DNA from: an uncultured Clostridia bacterium
GTDB lineage: Bacteria > Bacillota > Clostridia > Lachnospirales > Anaerotignaceae
DNA: 64,000 nucleotides
Reading direction: 5' to 3'
Assembly (NCBI GenBank): GCA_910583755.1
Contig: CAJTZO010000007.1
Span: forward strand, 31,245-95,244
Shown here: one piece after another, positions 14,643 to 23,168 of the stretch
Position numbering within the stretch: the first letter of the stretch is position 1
Layout of the letters: every line of letters starts with the position of its first letter
The notes under the pieces: generated by a model
Told to the model about the DNA's origin: nothing
What the model saw: only the letters and a program-made list of their open reading frames with translations
Database searches by the model: none
Translations under genes and position numbers: made by a program

Positions 14643-15587
14643 ATGAATCAAAATAAAAAAAGAATTTCATTTTTTTGTGCTGTAATGGCAATCTTTCTTT
14701 GTATTCTAAGTGCCATACAACACATTATATTTTACAAAGCAAATAAAACAAAAACAGAAACTAAAAAAATCTATCTTAGTAAAGATGGATTTATTACCTA
14801 TCAGGTGTATGGTGCGGGACGCCCTCTTTTATTACTGCATAATACAGAAATAGGCGCAAGTGGTGCAGAATGGCAAAACAATATAGAAAGTTTAAGTTGT
14901 ATGTATCAAGTTTTTGTACCTGATTTACCAGGTTTTGGAGATTCCCAAAAACAAAAAATTACCTATACTGCTTATCAGTATGCTTTGTTTATCAATCGCT
15001 TTATTGAGAATGTAATACAACGTCCTGCTTTTGTGGTAGCTTCTTCTGCTTCTTCTGATTTTGCACTTATGGCATACGCATTAAATAGCAGCAATATTAG
15101 AAAATTAGCATTAATTTCTCCGACAGCACTACAAAAAAGTTTCCCAGATAAAAAAGAAGATAAAAAAAGATTGTTATATCAGTCTCCCATTTTGGGGACA
15201 CAATTTTTTCTATGGGCAGCTTCTAAAAAAGAGATTAAAAAATGTTTGACAGAAAAAATGATTTTTAGCAAAGAAATTGTCACCAAAGAATTAATCCATG
15301 ATTACTATACAATGGCACATAGAGGAAATCAAAATGCTCGTTTTGCCTTTGCTTCTTCTAGGACACAATTTTTATATGCTGATATTGAAAAAGTATTAAA
15401 AGAAATTAAAATTCCATTTTGTGTGATATGGGGAGAACAAAATAAAGTGAATCCTCCAGAGCAAATGGATTTGATAGAGCAAATGAGAAAAGATGGAAGT
15501 TATTTTTTATTTGAAAATACAAGAATGTTACCACATTATGAAAATAGTACAGTTTTTAATGAAACAATTCATGGTTTTTTACAATAA
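14643..15587 (+). CDS. Alpha/beta-fold hydrolase with N-terminal membrane anchor
   Basis: 314 residues. A single N-terminal hydrophobic segment (about 9-29) anchors the protein with the hydrolase domain probably outside. The alpha/beta hydrolase fold is shown by GRPLLLLHN (oxyanion strand), VFVPDLPGFGDS, the nucleophile elbow ASSAS and LPHYENS with the catalytic-type His. The elbow is not canonical G-x-S-x-G (both glycines replaced) and the usual acid Asp is Glu in WGEQNKVNPPEQ. Substrate unknown. The thioesterase gene follows 20 bases later. Confidence 0.8.
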   Translation: MNQNKKRISFFCAVMAIFLCILSAIQHIIFYKANKTKTETKKIYLSKDGFITYQVYGAGRPLLLLHNTEIGASGAEWQNNIESLSCMYQVFVPDLPGFGDSQKQKITYTAYQYALFINRFIENVIQRPAFVVASSASSDFALMAYALNSSNIRKLALISPTALQKSFPDKKEDKKRLLYQSPILGTQFFLWAASKKEIKKCLTEKMIFSKEIVTKELIHDYYTMAHRGNQNARFAFASSRTQFLYADIEKVLKEIKIPFCVIWGEQNKVNPPEQMDLIEQMRKDGSYFLFENTRMLPHYENSTVFNETIHGFLQ

Positions 15588-15607
15588 ATATAGAAAGGAA
15601 ATCAAAA

Positions 15608-16087
15608 ATGAGCGCATTATGGAAAACAGAAACACAACAAGATATGGAGTATTGGTTTCAAAGATGTCTTTCTCCAGACAGTTATATTTTTAAAAAGGGA
15701 ATTATTAAAAGAATGAATCCTTCCTTTGTATCATGTAGTTATGAACAAAAAACACTTACCCTAGAATTTGTAGTACAGGATTGGCAAATAAACCCAGAGG
15801 GCATTTTACATGGTGGTATTTTTGTCACTGCTTTTGATACTGCTTTTGGTATGTTATGTCATTATTATGCAAAGCAAAATATGATAAATACGATTGAAAT
15901 TAGCACAACCTTTTTAAAACCAGTTCCAGAAAATTGCAAATATCAAATTATGGTAACAGCAAATCATGTTGGAAAAACAATTACATCTATGACAGCAAAA
16001 GCAATATCAGAAACAGATGTGCTTTTAGCAACTGCTTCTAGTTCTTTTATGCGTTTGCAGGAAAAGTTTGTGGATATTATGCCATAA
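15608..16087 (+). CDS. PaaI-type hotdog-fold thioesterase
   Basis: 159 residues. The hotdog fold and the PaaI/YdiI motif GILHGGIFVTAFDTAFG (about residues 61-77) indicate hydrolysis of acyl- or aryl-CoA thioesters. The beta strand ISTTFLKPVPENCKYQIMVTANHVGKTI is typical of the second half of the fold. It follows the hydrolase gene closely after AGAAAGGAAATC. Substrate unknown. Confidence 0.82.
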   Translation: MSALWKTETQQDMEYWFQRCLSPDSYIFKKGIIKRMNPSFVSCSYEQKTLTLEFVVQDWQINPEGILHGGIFVTAFDTAFGMLCHYYAKQNMINTIEISTTFLKPVPENCKYQIMVTANHVGKTITSMTAKAISETDVLLATASSSFMRLQEKFVDIMP

Positions 16088-16125
16088 TAAAATTTTGATA
16101 GTAGGCGGTTTAGAGGAGGACTTGT

Positions 16126-16563
16126 ATGTCAATATCAGCAACAATAGATATATCTATTTTAAAAAATGACAGATACCATTTTTCTGTACAAGACTTACTC
16201 CATGAAATGTTAAGAAATGATTGGAATATCAAAAAGAATGGGAAAATTTGTTATTTACCTTTTAATGATAAAGATTTTGATTGGATAGAGGAAGATATTT
16301 CTGAAACAGATTTTTTGGAGATTGCTTCTAAAAAAGAGGAAAAAAATGAAATCATTGGAGTAATATTCTATTGGAAAAATAAGGATATTGGCATGTCTAT
16401 GCTTCTTTTTCAAGATTATCAAATTACATTTCAAATAACAATTAATCGACGAAAGTTAAATACTATGTTGGATATTACAGATGTGAATTGGTATTTTAAA
16501 AATATTATAGTCTGTTTTGATAAATTTAAAATAGTTGAAATTAATTTTAGTCAAACATGGTAA
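16126..16563 (+). CDS. Hypothetical 145-residue protein
   Basis: The ATG follows TAGAGGAGGACTTGT, a strong ribosome site. The product is acidic, soluble and rich in aromatic and Ile residues, with no signal or membrane segment. The segment YHFSVQDLLHEMLRNDWNIKKNGKICYLPF is not one I can place. It lies 38 bases after the thioesterase and may be the third gene of that operon. It ends directly before the hairpin that borders repeat copy B. Confidence 0.6.
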   Translation: MSISATIDISILKNDRYHFSVQDLLHEMLRNDWNIKKNGKICYLPFNDKDFDWIEEDISETDFLEIASKKEEKNEIIGVIFYWKNKDIGMSMLLFQDYQITFQITINRRKLNTMLDITDVNWYFKNIIVCFDKFKIVEINFSQTW

Positions 16564-16571
16564 CAATAAAA

Positions 16572-16825
16572 GGCATAGTAATCAATATATTATTATGCCT
16601 CAGTCTGTCAATAAAGTCTTTTTTTGTGAGTTTCACCCACACCCACCAACTTTTTAAAAAAAAGTTGGACAAAAAACTTTCATGGAAAAACTAGCGTTTT
16701 TCCTTATCAAATCAATCTTTTTAGCGAAACGTTAGTTTCGCATTAAAGTTCTTTGAGAAGTTTGAGGGCTAGCCCTCAAGGTTTTTTGACAAGCTGAGGT
16801 ATAATAATTAATGTATTATTATGCC
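16572..16825 (+). repeat. MITE-like dispersed repeat, copy B, with 28-base flanking hairpin repeats
   Basis: Core 16600-16797 (198 bp), TCAGTCTGTCAATAAA at the left and TTTTTTGACAAGCTGA at the right, forming imperfect inverted ends. It matches the reverse complement of copy A throughout. The core is abutted exactly on both sides by 28-base near-identical sequences (16572-16599 and 16798-16825, 24 of 28 identical), each itself a hairpin GGNATA...TATGCC. The right one is followed by TTTT and can serve as a terminator. No ORF. It fills the interval between the convergent hypothetical gene and bofA. Confidence 0.88.
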
Positions 16826-16844
16826 TTTTCTGTTTTATGTAATT

Positions 16845-17093
16845 TTATAATAAAACACAAAGCAATAAAAGACCTGCGATTCCGGGGATTCCTAACAAAC
16901 CTGTAAATAATATAGTCATATAATTAACACCTATCGGAAATCCTATGGTATGTAATACTGTAATGATAACTCCTCCAATTCCTGCATTAAGAATTACCTT
17001 TAATAAAAGTTTAATGGGCTTTGATAATATAATTAATGTCATTAAACCTAAACATGAAAAAATCATTGCTGTAATAATTTGTGTTGAATCCAT
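16845..17093 (-). CDS. bofA: BofA-family membrane protein (pro-sigma-K processing inhibitor type)
   Basis: 82 residues from the ATG at 17093, preceded by GGGGGAAATAGAG. An upstream ATG at 17174 lacks a ribosome site and lies in repeat DNA, so it is rejected. Two membrane helices flank the BofA signature ILNAGIGGVIITVLHTIG and PIGVNYMTILFTGLLGIPGIAGLLLL. In Bacillus, BofA holds the SpoIVFB protease inactive in the mother cell until forespore signalling. The yaaL-type gene upstream on the same strand repeats the Bacillus yaaL-bofA neighbourhood, although here repeat DNA separates them. Confidence 0.85.
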   Translation of the reverse strand: MDSTQIITAMIFSCLGLMTLIILSKPIKLLLKVILNAGIGGVIITVLHTIGFPIGVNYMTILFTGLLGIPGIAGLLLLCVLL

Positions 17094-17160
17094 GTCTCTA
17101 TTTCCCCCTTTATGTTTAAAAATGTAAATTTTTTGTCTACAAAAAAGAAAGTAGAAGTTT

Positions 17161-17430
17161 TCATAGCTTGTCAAAAAAACTTGAGAGTGTTGTCCTTAAA
17201 CTTCTGCAAACCTTTGAAATGGTTTGACCAAAACTTTTGATAAGAAAAATTTGTTTCCTTAAAGTATTGATTTTATAAGGGAAAATGTCAGTTTTTTTAG
17301 TAAAGTTTTTTGTACAACTAGCTGATGAGGCACTGAAGATTTAGTGGAATTTTGCTCAGTGCCACACCAACCATAGCAAAACATCGACTGAGCAAAATTT
17401 AAGGTTTTGACTTTTTTGGCAAGCTAAGAA
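17161..17430 (-). repeat. Degenerate copy of the 198-bp repeat with a nested long hairpin
   Basis: AGCTTGTCAAAAAAACTTGAG at 17165 and the block GATTTTATAAGGGAAAATG ... AGTAAAGTTTTTTGTACAACT resemble copy A. TTTTTTGGCAAGCTAAG near 17414 resembles the other terminus. Between them lies a separate 13-base perfect inverted repeat, AATTTTGCTCAGT and ACTGAGCAAAATT, with a loop of about 26 bases. It makes up most of the gene-free interval between bofA and the yaaL-like gene. Confidence 0.5.
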
Positions 17431-17481
17431 AACGAAAGTTTTCACAAAATATTTTTAAAATTATTGATTATTATTTTTGAT

Positions 17482-17715
17482 TTAACCAATTTTTTCATAT
17501 CCTACTGCAATTAGTCCGATTTCTTTAGCAACTTTTAAAAAATATTCATATTTTTTATATAATGCATTTATTTCGTAAATATAACAATCAATTAATGCAT
17601 CATCGGTGGCTTGGTCAAATTTTTTTCTTGCTTCCTCCAATTTTTCTTTAATTTCTTCTATCACTTCTAATATTTCTTTTCCTTCTTGTGTTAACTGTTG
17701 TTTTAGGCTCTCCAT
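17482..17715 (-). CDS. yaaL: YaaL/DUF2508 family protein
   Basis: 77 residues, almost entirely charged helix (EEIKEKLEEARKKFDQATDDALIDCYIYEINALYKKYEYFLKVAKE), matching the small DUF2508 family found next to bofA in Bacillus. The start at 17715 is chosen because AAGGAGG stands 8 bases before it; an ATG 12 codons upstream has no ribosome site. Function unknown. Confidence 0.78.
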   Translation of the reverse strand: MESLKQQLTQEGKEILEVIEEIKEKLEEARKKFDQATDDALIDCYIYEINALYKKYEYFLKVAKEIGLIAVGYEKIG

Positions 17716-17766
17716 AGGACATTCCTCCTTATTGATAGTATAGTCAGTCATTTGGTAATTTATGCA

Positions 17767-17800
17767 TAAAAAAAAGAGCAGTATGATAGATTACTGCTCT
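17767..17800 (-). terminator. Terminator of the secreted-protein gene
   Basis: Minus-strand arms AGAGCAGTA and TACTGCTCT (9 perfect pairs, 8-base loop) followed by eight T. Confidence 0.9.
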
Positions 17801-17815
17801 CTATTTATTAATTTT

Positions 17816-18415
17816 TTACCATTGTGTTATGGAAGGGATTCCAGTAACAATAAAAGTGATGGAATTTGTTCCTACTTCATAATAATAGTCTAAATTTCCT
17901 ATTTCATAATGTTGAGATTGTAATGTATAAAAATCGAAATTAAAAAAGTCAAGCTGTTCTCTTAATAAAGAACCTTCTATGCCATTGGCATTTGCTCCAT
18001 TAAAAAAACCTGATAAAATACCAATACTTGCAAAATAATCCAATCCTTCTTGGGTATATCCATTTAAAACATAGTCTTTTGGTAATATTAAAGCAACGGA
18101 CTGTAAGCGTTGCGTTTGTTTGTCTGCAAAAATTGCCATAGTTGCAGCGCCCCATTCTCCTTGATACAGCAAAGTATTATCTACTGTTTCCACTTCACGA
18201 AAATTAATTAATAAAGGATTTTGTAAACCACTTTCCGCATCATATCCTGCTAATAAACTATTGTTCAATATTGCTACAAATAAATCACTTCTGTCAAGCA
18301 TATAACTTTCTTCTGGTAATAAATATCCTTTTGGCTCTGCTGCAAATACTGTGCTACAACACAATACAAGAAATATTGTTAAAAAAGCAATGCCCCTTTT
18401 TATTTTTTGATACAT
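17816..18415 (-). CDS. Secreted hypothetical protein
   Basis: 199 residues. The start MYQKIKRGIAFLTIFLVLCCSTVFA-A is a clear signal peptide with cleavage after AFA-type FAA near residue 25. The mature part is acidic, rich in Tyr/Asn/Leu, with no cysteines or recognisable catalytic motif. AGAAAGGAG precedes the ATG. It is monocistronic with a strong terminator. I cannot assign a family. Confidence 0.7.
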   Translation of the reverse strand: MYQKIKRGIAFLTIFLVLCCSTVFAAEPKGYLLPEESYMLDRSDLFVAILNNSLLAGYDAESGLQNPLLINFREVETVDNTLLYQGEWGAATMAIFADKQTQRLQSVALILPKDYVLNGYTQEGLDYFASIGILSGFFNGANANGIEGSLLREQLDFFNFDFYTLQSQHYEIGNLDYYYEVGTNSITFIVTGIPSITQW

Positions 18416-18556
18416 GTTTATTCTCCTTTCTGCCCCTTTTATACGATTACATTTTTTATTTGTTTTTCATTATATCATACTCTTTTTAAAAAAGGAAATA
18501 TTTCTAAAAAATGTATCTATATTGTAATAAAAGAATAAAAATAAGGATGTGATATT

Positions 18557-19441
18557 ATGAAATTTGCAGAGATTGTAGTCTCCCATAAAAAGGAGGACTT
18601 TGGTATTCCTCCGTTTTTTTTAAAATTTCCTGATTTTATGCTTCATTGGTATTTATTACACCATCCCTTTTACATACAGGAAATAACTTTAGAAAATGCA
18701 ACAGGCTATCATGTGACAGTCTATCAAGAAACAGAAAATATAGAAAAGCTTTTATTAGAATTACAACAAAAGCAGGTAGATGTTTTACTAACTGATTGTG
18801 ATATTGTTTTGCCTTCTATCATAGATATTTCTTATGGGAGTGTCATCCATAGTCTTTTTATATTGGAAGCAGCAAAAAAAGCAATTAAAAGACAATCAAA
18901 AACATTACAAGAAAGTAAGTTTTTGATTGTTGATGGAAAAAATTTTGTTACAAATATTGTATTAGAAATTCTTTATCCGCATATTAATTATCTTTCTATC
19001 TATACAGAAAACCCCGAACGTTTTTTACAAAAAGCAGAAGAAATTTATGAGGAATATGGATTACGTTTAGAGTTTTTTTCCGATACAAGATTGTTTCAAG
19101 AATTTAATATTGTTATTAATTGTAGCTGTGGTATGGATAATTATGATTATAAAATACAGAAAAATGCTTTCTTTTTTGATATAGCGCAGAATGAACAAAA
19201 AATGCAACGTTTAATGGCACGCCGAAATGATTTATTGTTGTCTAATGGATTCCTGTTAAAATGGAGGAATAAAACTTACTTATCAAAACAAATAGAAGTT
19301 ATCCTTCGTATAACAGAACCGTTGTTTTACAAGTTTTTGCACTATGAATATCACAAAGAAACTTTAATAAACATAATAAATCTATTACAACAAAAAGAAA
19401 TAACTGTGATAACACTAACTTGCTTTGGAAAACGAGTATAA
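18557..19441 (+). CDS. Hypothetical protein with a possible Rossmann-like middle domain
   Basis: 294 residues, soluble. The middle (about 113-220) alternates predicted strands and helices: SKFLIVDGKNFVTNIVLEILYPHINYLSIYTENPERF, then FNIVINCSC, which resembles a dinucleotide-fold layout but lacks a clear G-x-G-x-x-G. It is followed by DAFFFDIAQ-like NAFFFDIAQNE. The ATG has only a weak AAGGATG ribosome site. It sits directly before the greA promoter, so it is a separate transcript. No function assigned. Confidence 0.6.
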   Translation: MKFAEIVVSHKKEDFGIPPFFLKFPDFMLHWYLLHHPFYIQEITLENATGYHVTVYQETENIEKLLLELQQKQVDVLLTDCDIVLPSIIDISYGSVIHSLFILEAAKKAIKRQSKTLQESKFLIVDGKNFVTNIVLEILYPHINYLSIYTENPERFLQKAEEIYEEYGLRLEFFSDTRLFQEFNIVINCSCGMDNYDYKIQKNAFFFDIAQNEQKMQRLMARRNDLLLSNGFLLKWRNKTYLSKQIEVILRITEPLFYKFLHYEYHKETLINIINLLQQKEITVITLTCFGKRV

Positions 19442-19458
19442 AATGTTTTGGTTTTCGA

Positions 19459-19487
19459 TTGACAACAAATAATCAGTAGAGTATAAT
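19459..19487 (+). promoter_or_regulatory. Promoter of greA-lysS
   Basis: TTGACA, 17 bases, TATAAT, both consensus-perfect; predicted start near 19494. Confidence 0.93.
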
Positions 19488-19510
19488 TTTACAGAAAAAA
19501 TAGATTTTTC

Positions 19511-19536
19511 AGGCAGGCGTTGTACCTGCCTCTTTT
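19511..19536 (+). terminator. Leader terminator between the greA promoter and greA
   Basis: AGGCAGG, 7-base loop, CCTGCCT, then CTTTTT. It lies only about 17 bases into the predicted transcript and 60 bases before the greA start, so a large fraction of initiations would yield a short RNA of roughly 45 bases. Confidence 0.8.
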
Positions 19537-19596
19537 TCAAATCATAAATTCTCTTTCAGTTTGACTGAAATATAATAAAAGGAGTGAATTGCTGTT

Positions 19597-20073
19597 ATGG
19601 CAGAAAAAAAAGTGATTTTGACCTATGAAGGTCTTAAAAAGATGGAAGAAGAATTGGAAAACTTAAAAACAGTTCGCAGAAAAGAAGTTGCAGAAAAAAT
19701 AAAAGAAGCAAGAGGACAAGGTGACTTATCTGAAAATGCAGAATATGATGCGGCAAAAGAAGAACAAGCAGAAATTGAATCCAGAATTGTTGTATTAGAA
19801 AAAATGCTTCGTAATGCAGAAGTAATTGATGATGATGAAGTGAATAGTGATGTTATCAGTGTTGGGTCCATTGTAAAATTATATGATTTTGAATTTGAAG
19901 AAGAAGTGGAATATTCTATTGTTGGTTCTGCAGAAGCTGACCCTATGAATGGCAAGATTTCAAATGAATCCCCTGTTGGTTTAGGTTTAATTGGTCATAA
20001 GTCTGGGGAGATTGTTATGATAGAAACCCCTTCTGGTGAATTAAAGTTTCGTATAGATGAAATCAAAAAATAA
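19597..20073 (+). CDS. greA: Transcription elongation factor GreA
   Basis: 158 residues, standard length. The N-terminal coiled coil carries [50 protein letters not shown] with the conserved acidic tip [12 protein letters not shown], which reaches the polymerase active site to stimulate RNA cleavage in backtracked complexes. The C-terminal FKBP-like domain ends [32 protein letters not shown] precedes the ATG. LysS follows after 24 bases, a common Firmicutes pairing. Confidence 0.97.
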   Translation: MAEKKVILTYEGLKKMEEELENLKTVRRKEVAEKIKEARGQGDLSENAEYDAAKEEQAEIESRIVVLEKMLRNAEVIDDDEVNSDVISVGSIVKLYDFEFEEEVEYSIVGSAEADPMNGKISNESPVGLGLIGHKSGEIVMIETPSGELKFRIDEIKK

Positions 20074-20097
20074 CACAAACAAAAGGAGGTAATGATT

Positions 20098-21588
20098 GTG
20101 GAAGAAAATAAGGAATTGACACAGCAAGAATTGACAGAACAAATTAGAATTCGTAGAGAAAAATTGGCACAGTTGCAAGCAGAAGGACAAAATCCTTTTG
20201 AAAAAACAAAATTTGAAGTAAGTAAACATAGTGATGAAGTGAAAGCAGAATTTGAAACACTAGAAAATCAAGATGTTTCGATTGCTGGCCGCTTAATGTC
20301 TAAAAGGATTATGGGAAAGGCTTCTTTTTGTCATATTCAAGATAGAAATGGTACAATACAATGTTATGTCAGCAGAAACGACATTGGTGATGAACATTAT
20401 GCTGCTTTTAAAAAGTTTGATATTGGTGATATTGTAGGAATAACAGGCTTTGTATTCAAAACGAAAACAGGTGAGATTTCTATTCATGCAAAAGAAGTAA
20501 CATTATTGTCAAAAAGTTTGCAAGTATTGCCTGAAAAATTTCATGGTTTAAAAGACCAAGAATTACGGTATCGTCAAAGATATATTGATTTAATTGTTAA
20601 TCCAGAAGTTAAAGATACTTTTATGAAACGTTCTGCTATTATTAAAGAAATCCGAAATTTTTTAGATAACAGAGGATTTTTAGAAGTAGAAACACCAGTA
20701 TTACAGTCTATTTCTGGGGGTGCTGCTGCACGTCCTTTTATTACCCATCATAACGCAATGGATATTGATATGTACTTACGAATTGCATTAGAATTACCTT
20801 TAAAACGTTTGATTGTTGGCGGTTTTGAAAGAGTCTATGAAATTGGTAGAGTATTTCGAAATGAAGGAATTTCTATTCGCCATAATCCAGAATTTACTTT
20901 GTTGGAAGTTTATCAAGCATTTACAGACTATGAAGGTATGATGGACTTAACAGAAGATTTATTCCGTACGGTTGCACAGAAAGTATTAGGTACTACAAAA
21001 ATAAACTATGGTGGACATGAGTTAGACTTAGGACAAAAATTTGCACGTATGACAATGATAGATGCTGTAAAACAATATGCTGGTATTGATTTTGATGCAG
21101 TAGCAGATACAGAAGAAGCAAAAAAATTAGCAAAACAACATCATATTACATTTGAGGATAGACATGAAAAAGGTGATATTTTAAGTCTTTTCTTTGAAGA
21201 ATATGCAGAAAAGAATTTGATTCAACCAACTTTTATTATTGATTATCCAGTAGAGATTTCTCCTTTGAGTAAGAAAAAACCAAGTAAACCTGATTTTACA
21301 GAGCGTTTTGAATTATTTATTATTGGTAGAGAATATGGAAATGCTTACTCTGAATTAAATGACCCAATTGACCAAAAAGAAAGATTTTTAAAACAAGAAG
21401 CACTTCGTGAAGCAGGCGATGAAGAAGCAAATATGATTGACCATGATTTTATTACAGCATTAGAATATGGTATGCCTCCAACTGGTGGTTTGGGAATTGG
21501 GATTGATAGAATGGTAATGCTTTTAACAGAATCTGTTTCTATTCGTGATGTATTGTTGTTCCCAGCGATGAAACCTTTAGAAAAATAA
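20098..21588 (+). CDS. lysS: Lysyl-tRNA synthetase, class II
   Basis: 496 residues from the GTG at 20098, chosen because AGGAGG is 8 bases upstream; the in-frame ATG two codons earlier is only 2 bases from it. An N-terminal OB-fold anticodon domain (about 55-150) is followed by the class II core: motif 2 [28 protein letters not shown] and motif 3 [19 protein letters not shown]. Cotranscribed with greA. Confidence 0.97.
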   Translation: MEENKELTQQELTEQIRIRREKLAQLQAEGQNPFEKTKFEVSKHSDEVKAEFETLENQDVSIAGRLMSKRIMGKASFCHIQDRNGTIQCYVSRNDIGDEHYAAFKKFDIGDIVGITGFVFKTKTGEISIHAKEVTLLSKSLQVLPEKFHGLKDQELRYRQRYIDLIVNPEVKDTFMKRSAIIKEIRNFLDNRGFLEVETPVLQSISGGAAARPFITHHNAMDIDMYLRIALELPLKRLIVGGFERVYEIGRVFRNEGISIRHNPEFTLLEVYQAFTDYEGMMDLTEDLFRTVAQKVLGTTKINYGGHELDLGQKFARMTMIDAVKQYAGIDFDAVADTEEAKKLAKQHHITFEDRHEKGDILSLFFEEYAEKNLIQPTFIIDYPVEISPLSKKKPSKPDFTERFELFIIGREYGNAYSELNDPIDQKERFLKQEALREAGDEEANMIDHDFITALEYGMPPTGGLGIGIDRMVMLLTESVSIRDVLLFPAMKPLEK

Positions 21589-21627
21589 TAAGTGAACTTA
21601 CAGGAGATACACTATAAAATTAGAAAG

Positions 21628-21659
21628 AAATTCCATCAATTTTGATGGAATTTTTTTTA
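21628..21659 (+). terminator. Terminator of greA-lysS
   Basis: AAATTCCATCA, 4-base loop, TGATGGAATTT followed by five further T. Confidence 0.9.
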
Positions 21660-21669
21660 TAAAAAATAC

Positions 21670-21700
21670 TTGACTCTTACGCCACGTTATAGATTAAAGT
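21670..21700 (+). promoter_or_regulatory. MerR-type promoter with 19-base spacer
   Basis: TTGACT and TAAAGT are separated by 19 bases, the overlong spacing that MerR-family activators correct by untwisting DNA. The spacer contains the short dyad TTACG-CCA-CGTTA. It precedes the regulator gene by 21 bases, implying autoactivation. Confidence 0.82.
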
Positions 21701-21721
21701 AAAAAAAGGAGGTGAAACAAG

Positions 21722-22564
21722 ATGATGACAGTAAAAGAAGTATCAAAAATAACAGGGATTAGTATACGAACGTTGCATTATTATGATGCAATTGGCTTAC
21801 TTTTTCCTACAGAAAAAAATGAAGCAGGTTACAGATTTTATGATAATAAAGCATTAGAAACCTTACAACAAATATTGTTTTTCAGAGAATTTGATATTCC
21901 TTTAAAAGAAATCAAAGAAATCATAAAGAATAGCAGTCTTGACAAAAATCAAATTTTGAAAATGCAAAAAAAGATGTTAATAGCAAAAAAGAGGCGAATT
22001 GAAAAATTGATTTTTCATATTGATAGTATTTTAAAAGGAAAAAATGTTATGAATTTTGAAGTTTTTAACAAAACAGAAATAGAGGAAATGTTTCAAATGA
22101 TGTTTGATAGGATGCCGCATAAAATCCGTCAAATAGCGATTGCAGAATTTGGAAGTATTGAAAAATGGAAAAGTCATTATATTGAAGTGGTATCATCAGA
22201 AGATATGCAAAAACGTTATACAAAAGTAGTAGAATGGTATGGGGGAAAAGAAGCATTTTTAAATAGTAAACCACTTAGTAAAGAAGTTGCAGAAAGTTAT
22301 AAAAAACGAGAAGAAATAATTTTATATAAGTTGGTAGATAAACGAGATTGTGATATAAATTCTTTTGAAGTCAAGGAAATTGTAGGTGAATATGCTTTTG
22401 TTATGAAACAACTTTGTCAAATAAAACAGGAACAAAGGCTTATGATGGGACTTGCACAATACTATCGCAATCAAAAAATAATACCTATGATAGATAAAAA
22501 ATATGGTACAGGAGCAGCAGAATATTTTGCACAAGTGATTGAAGTATTTTATAAAAACTCTTAA
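21722..22564 (+). CDS. MerR-family regulator with TipA-like effector domain
   Basis: 280 residues. The N-terminal winged helix-turn-helix is TVKEVSKITGISIRTLHYYDAIGLLFPTEKNEAGYRFYD, then the dimerisation coiled coil (about 80-112). The C-terminal 150 residues, EMFQMMFDRMPHKIRQIAIAEFGS ... RLMMGLAQYYRNQK, look like a TipAS antibiotic-sensing all-helical domain. Such proteins activate their own promoter on binding ligands such as thiopeptides or other drugs. Strong GGAGGTG ribosome site; a second ATG follows immediately. No obvious efflux gene adjoins, so the target may be itself alone. Confidence 0.85.
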   Translation: MMTVKEVSKITGISIRTLHYYDAIGLLFPTEKNEAGYRFYDNKALETLQQILFFREFDIPLKEIKEIIKNSSLDKNQILKMQKKMLIAKKRRIEKLIFHIDSILKGKNVMNFEVFNKTEIEEMFQMMFDRMPHKIRQIAIAEFGSIEKWKSHYIEVVSSEDMQKRYTKVVEWYGGKEAFLNSKPLSKEVAESYKKREEIILYKLVDKRDCDINSFEVKEIVGEYAFVMKQLCQIKQEQRLMMGLAQYYRNQKIIPMIDKKYGTGAAEYFAQVIEVFYKNS

Positions 22565-22581
22565 AAGGCAAAAGCTTTAAA

Positions 22582-22615
22582 CAGACATGAAGTATTTATA
22601 AATGCTTCATGCCTG
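22582..22615. terminator. Hairpin between merR-like gene and spmB
   Basis: CAGACATGAAG and CTTCATGCCTG pair over 11 positions with one mismatch, 12-base loop. It serves two convergent genes; T tracts on either side are weak, so it may be a barrier more than a classical terminator. Confidence 0.6.
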
Positions 22616-22634
22616 TGAAAGTATGTAGCGTTTT

Positions 22635-23168
22635 TTATCTACCAAAAAGGAATACAGTGATGTAATAAGCAGCAACAACACCAGCAATATTTGCGGCGAT
22701 TGCTCCAACAAGAGTAAAACGTGTTTTTGTAATTTTGACTGCGGTAAAATAAACAGACATAGTATAAAATACAGTTTCTGTACAACTCATCATAACAGAG
22801 GAAATTCTACCAATAAAAGAATCTGTACCGTAAGTTGTAAACAAGTCTACTAAAAGACCCGTTGCGGCAGAGGAGGAAACAAGGCGCATTAAACTAAGTG
22901 GTATAATTTCTGCTGGAAAACCAGTCCATTCCACAAAAGGTTTTAGTATTTCTGTTAAAAATGCTAAAAATCCACTGCTCCGCAACACTGCTACTGCTAC
23001 CATTAAAGCAATTAAAGTTGGTAATATGTCCATAACTGTTTTTAGACCATCCACTGCTCCTTCTATAAATGCATCATAAATATTGACTTTTTTTATGCAG
23101 GCAAATACGACAATAAATAAGATTGTGACAGGGATGATAAAATCGGAAAGGTATAAAAAAAATATCAA
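22635..23168 (-). CDS. spmB: Spore maturation protein B
   Basis: 177-residue integral membrane protein with a nucleoside-recognition-like (Gate) domain: DAFIEGAVDGLKTVMDILPTLIALMVAVAVLRSSG and PLSLMRLVSSSAATGLLVDLFTTYGTDSFIGRISSVMMSCTETVFYTMSVYF. With SpmA it is needed for spore core dehydration in Bacillus. The start is TTG, overlapping the spmA stop as TTGA with GGAGGTGG upstream, indicating translational coupling. Confidence 0.93.
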   Translation of the reverse strand: MIFFLYLSDFIIPVTILFIVVFACIKKVNIYDAFIEGAVDGLKTVMDILPTLIALMVAVAVLRSSGFLAFLTEILKPFVEWTGFPAEIIPLSLMRLVSSSAATGLLVDLFTTYGTDSFIGRISSVMMSCTETVFYTMSVYFTAVKITKTRFTLVGAIAANIAGVVAAYYITVFLFGR

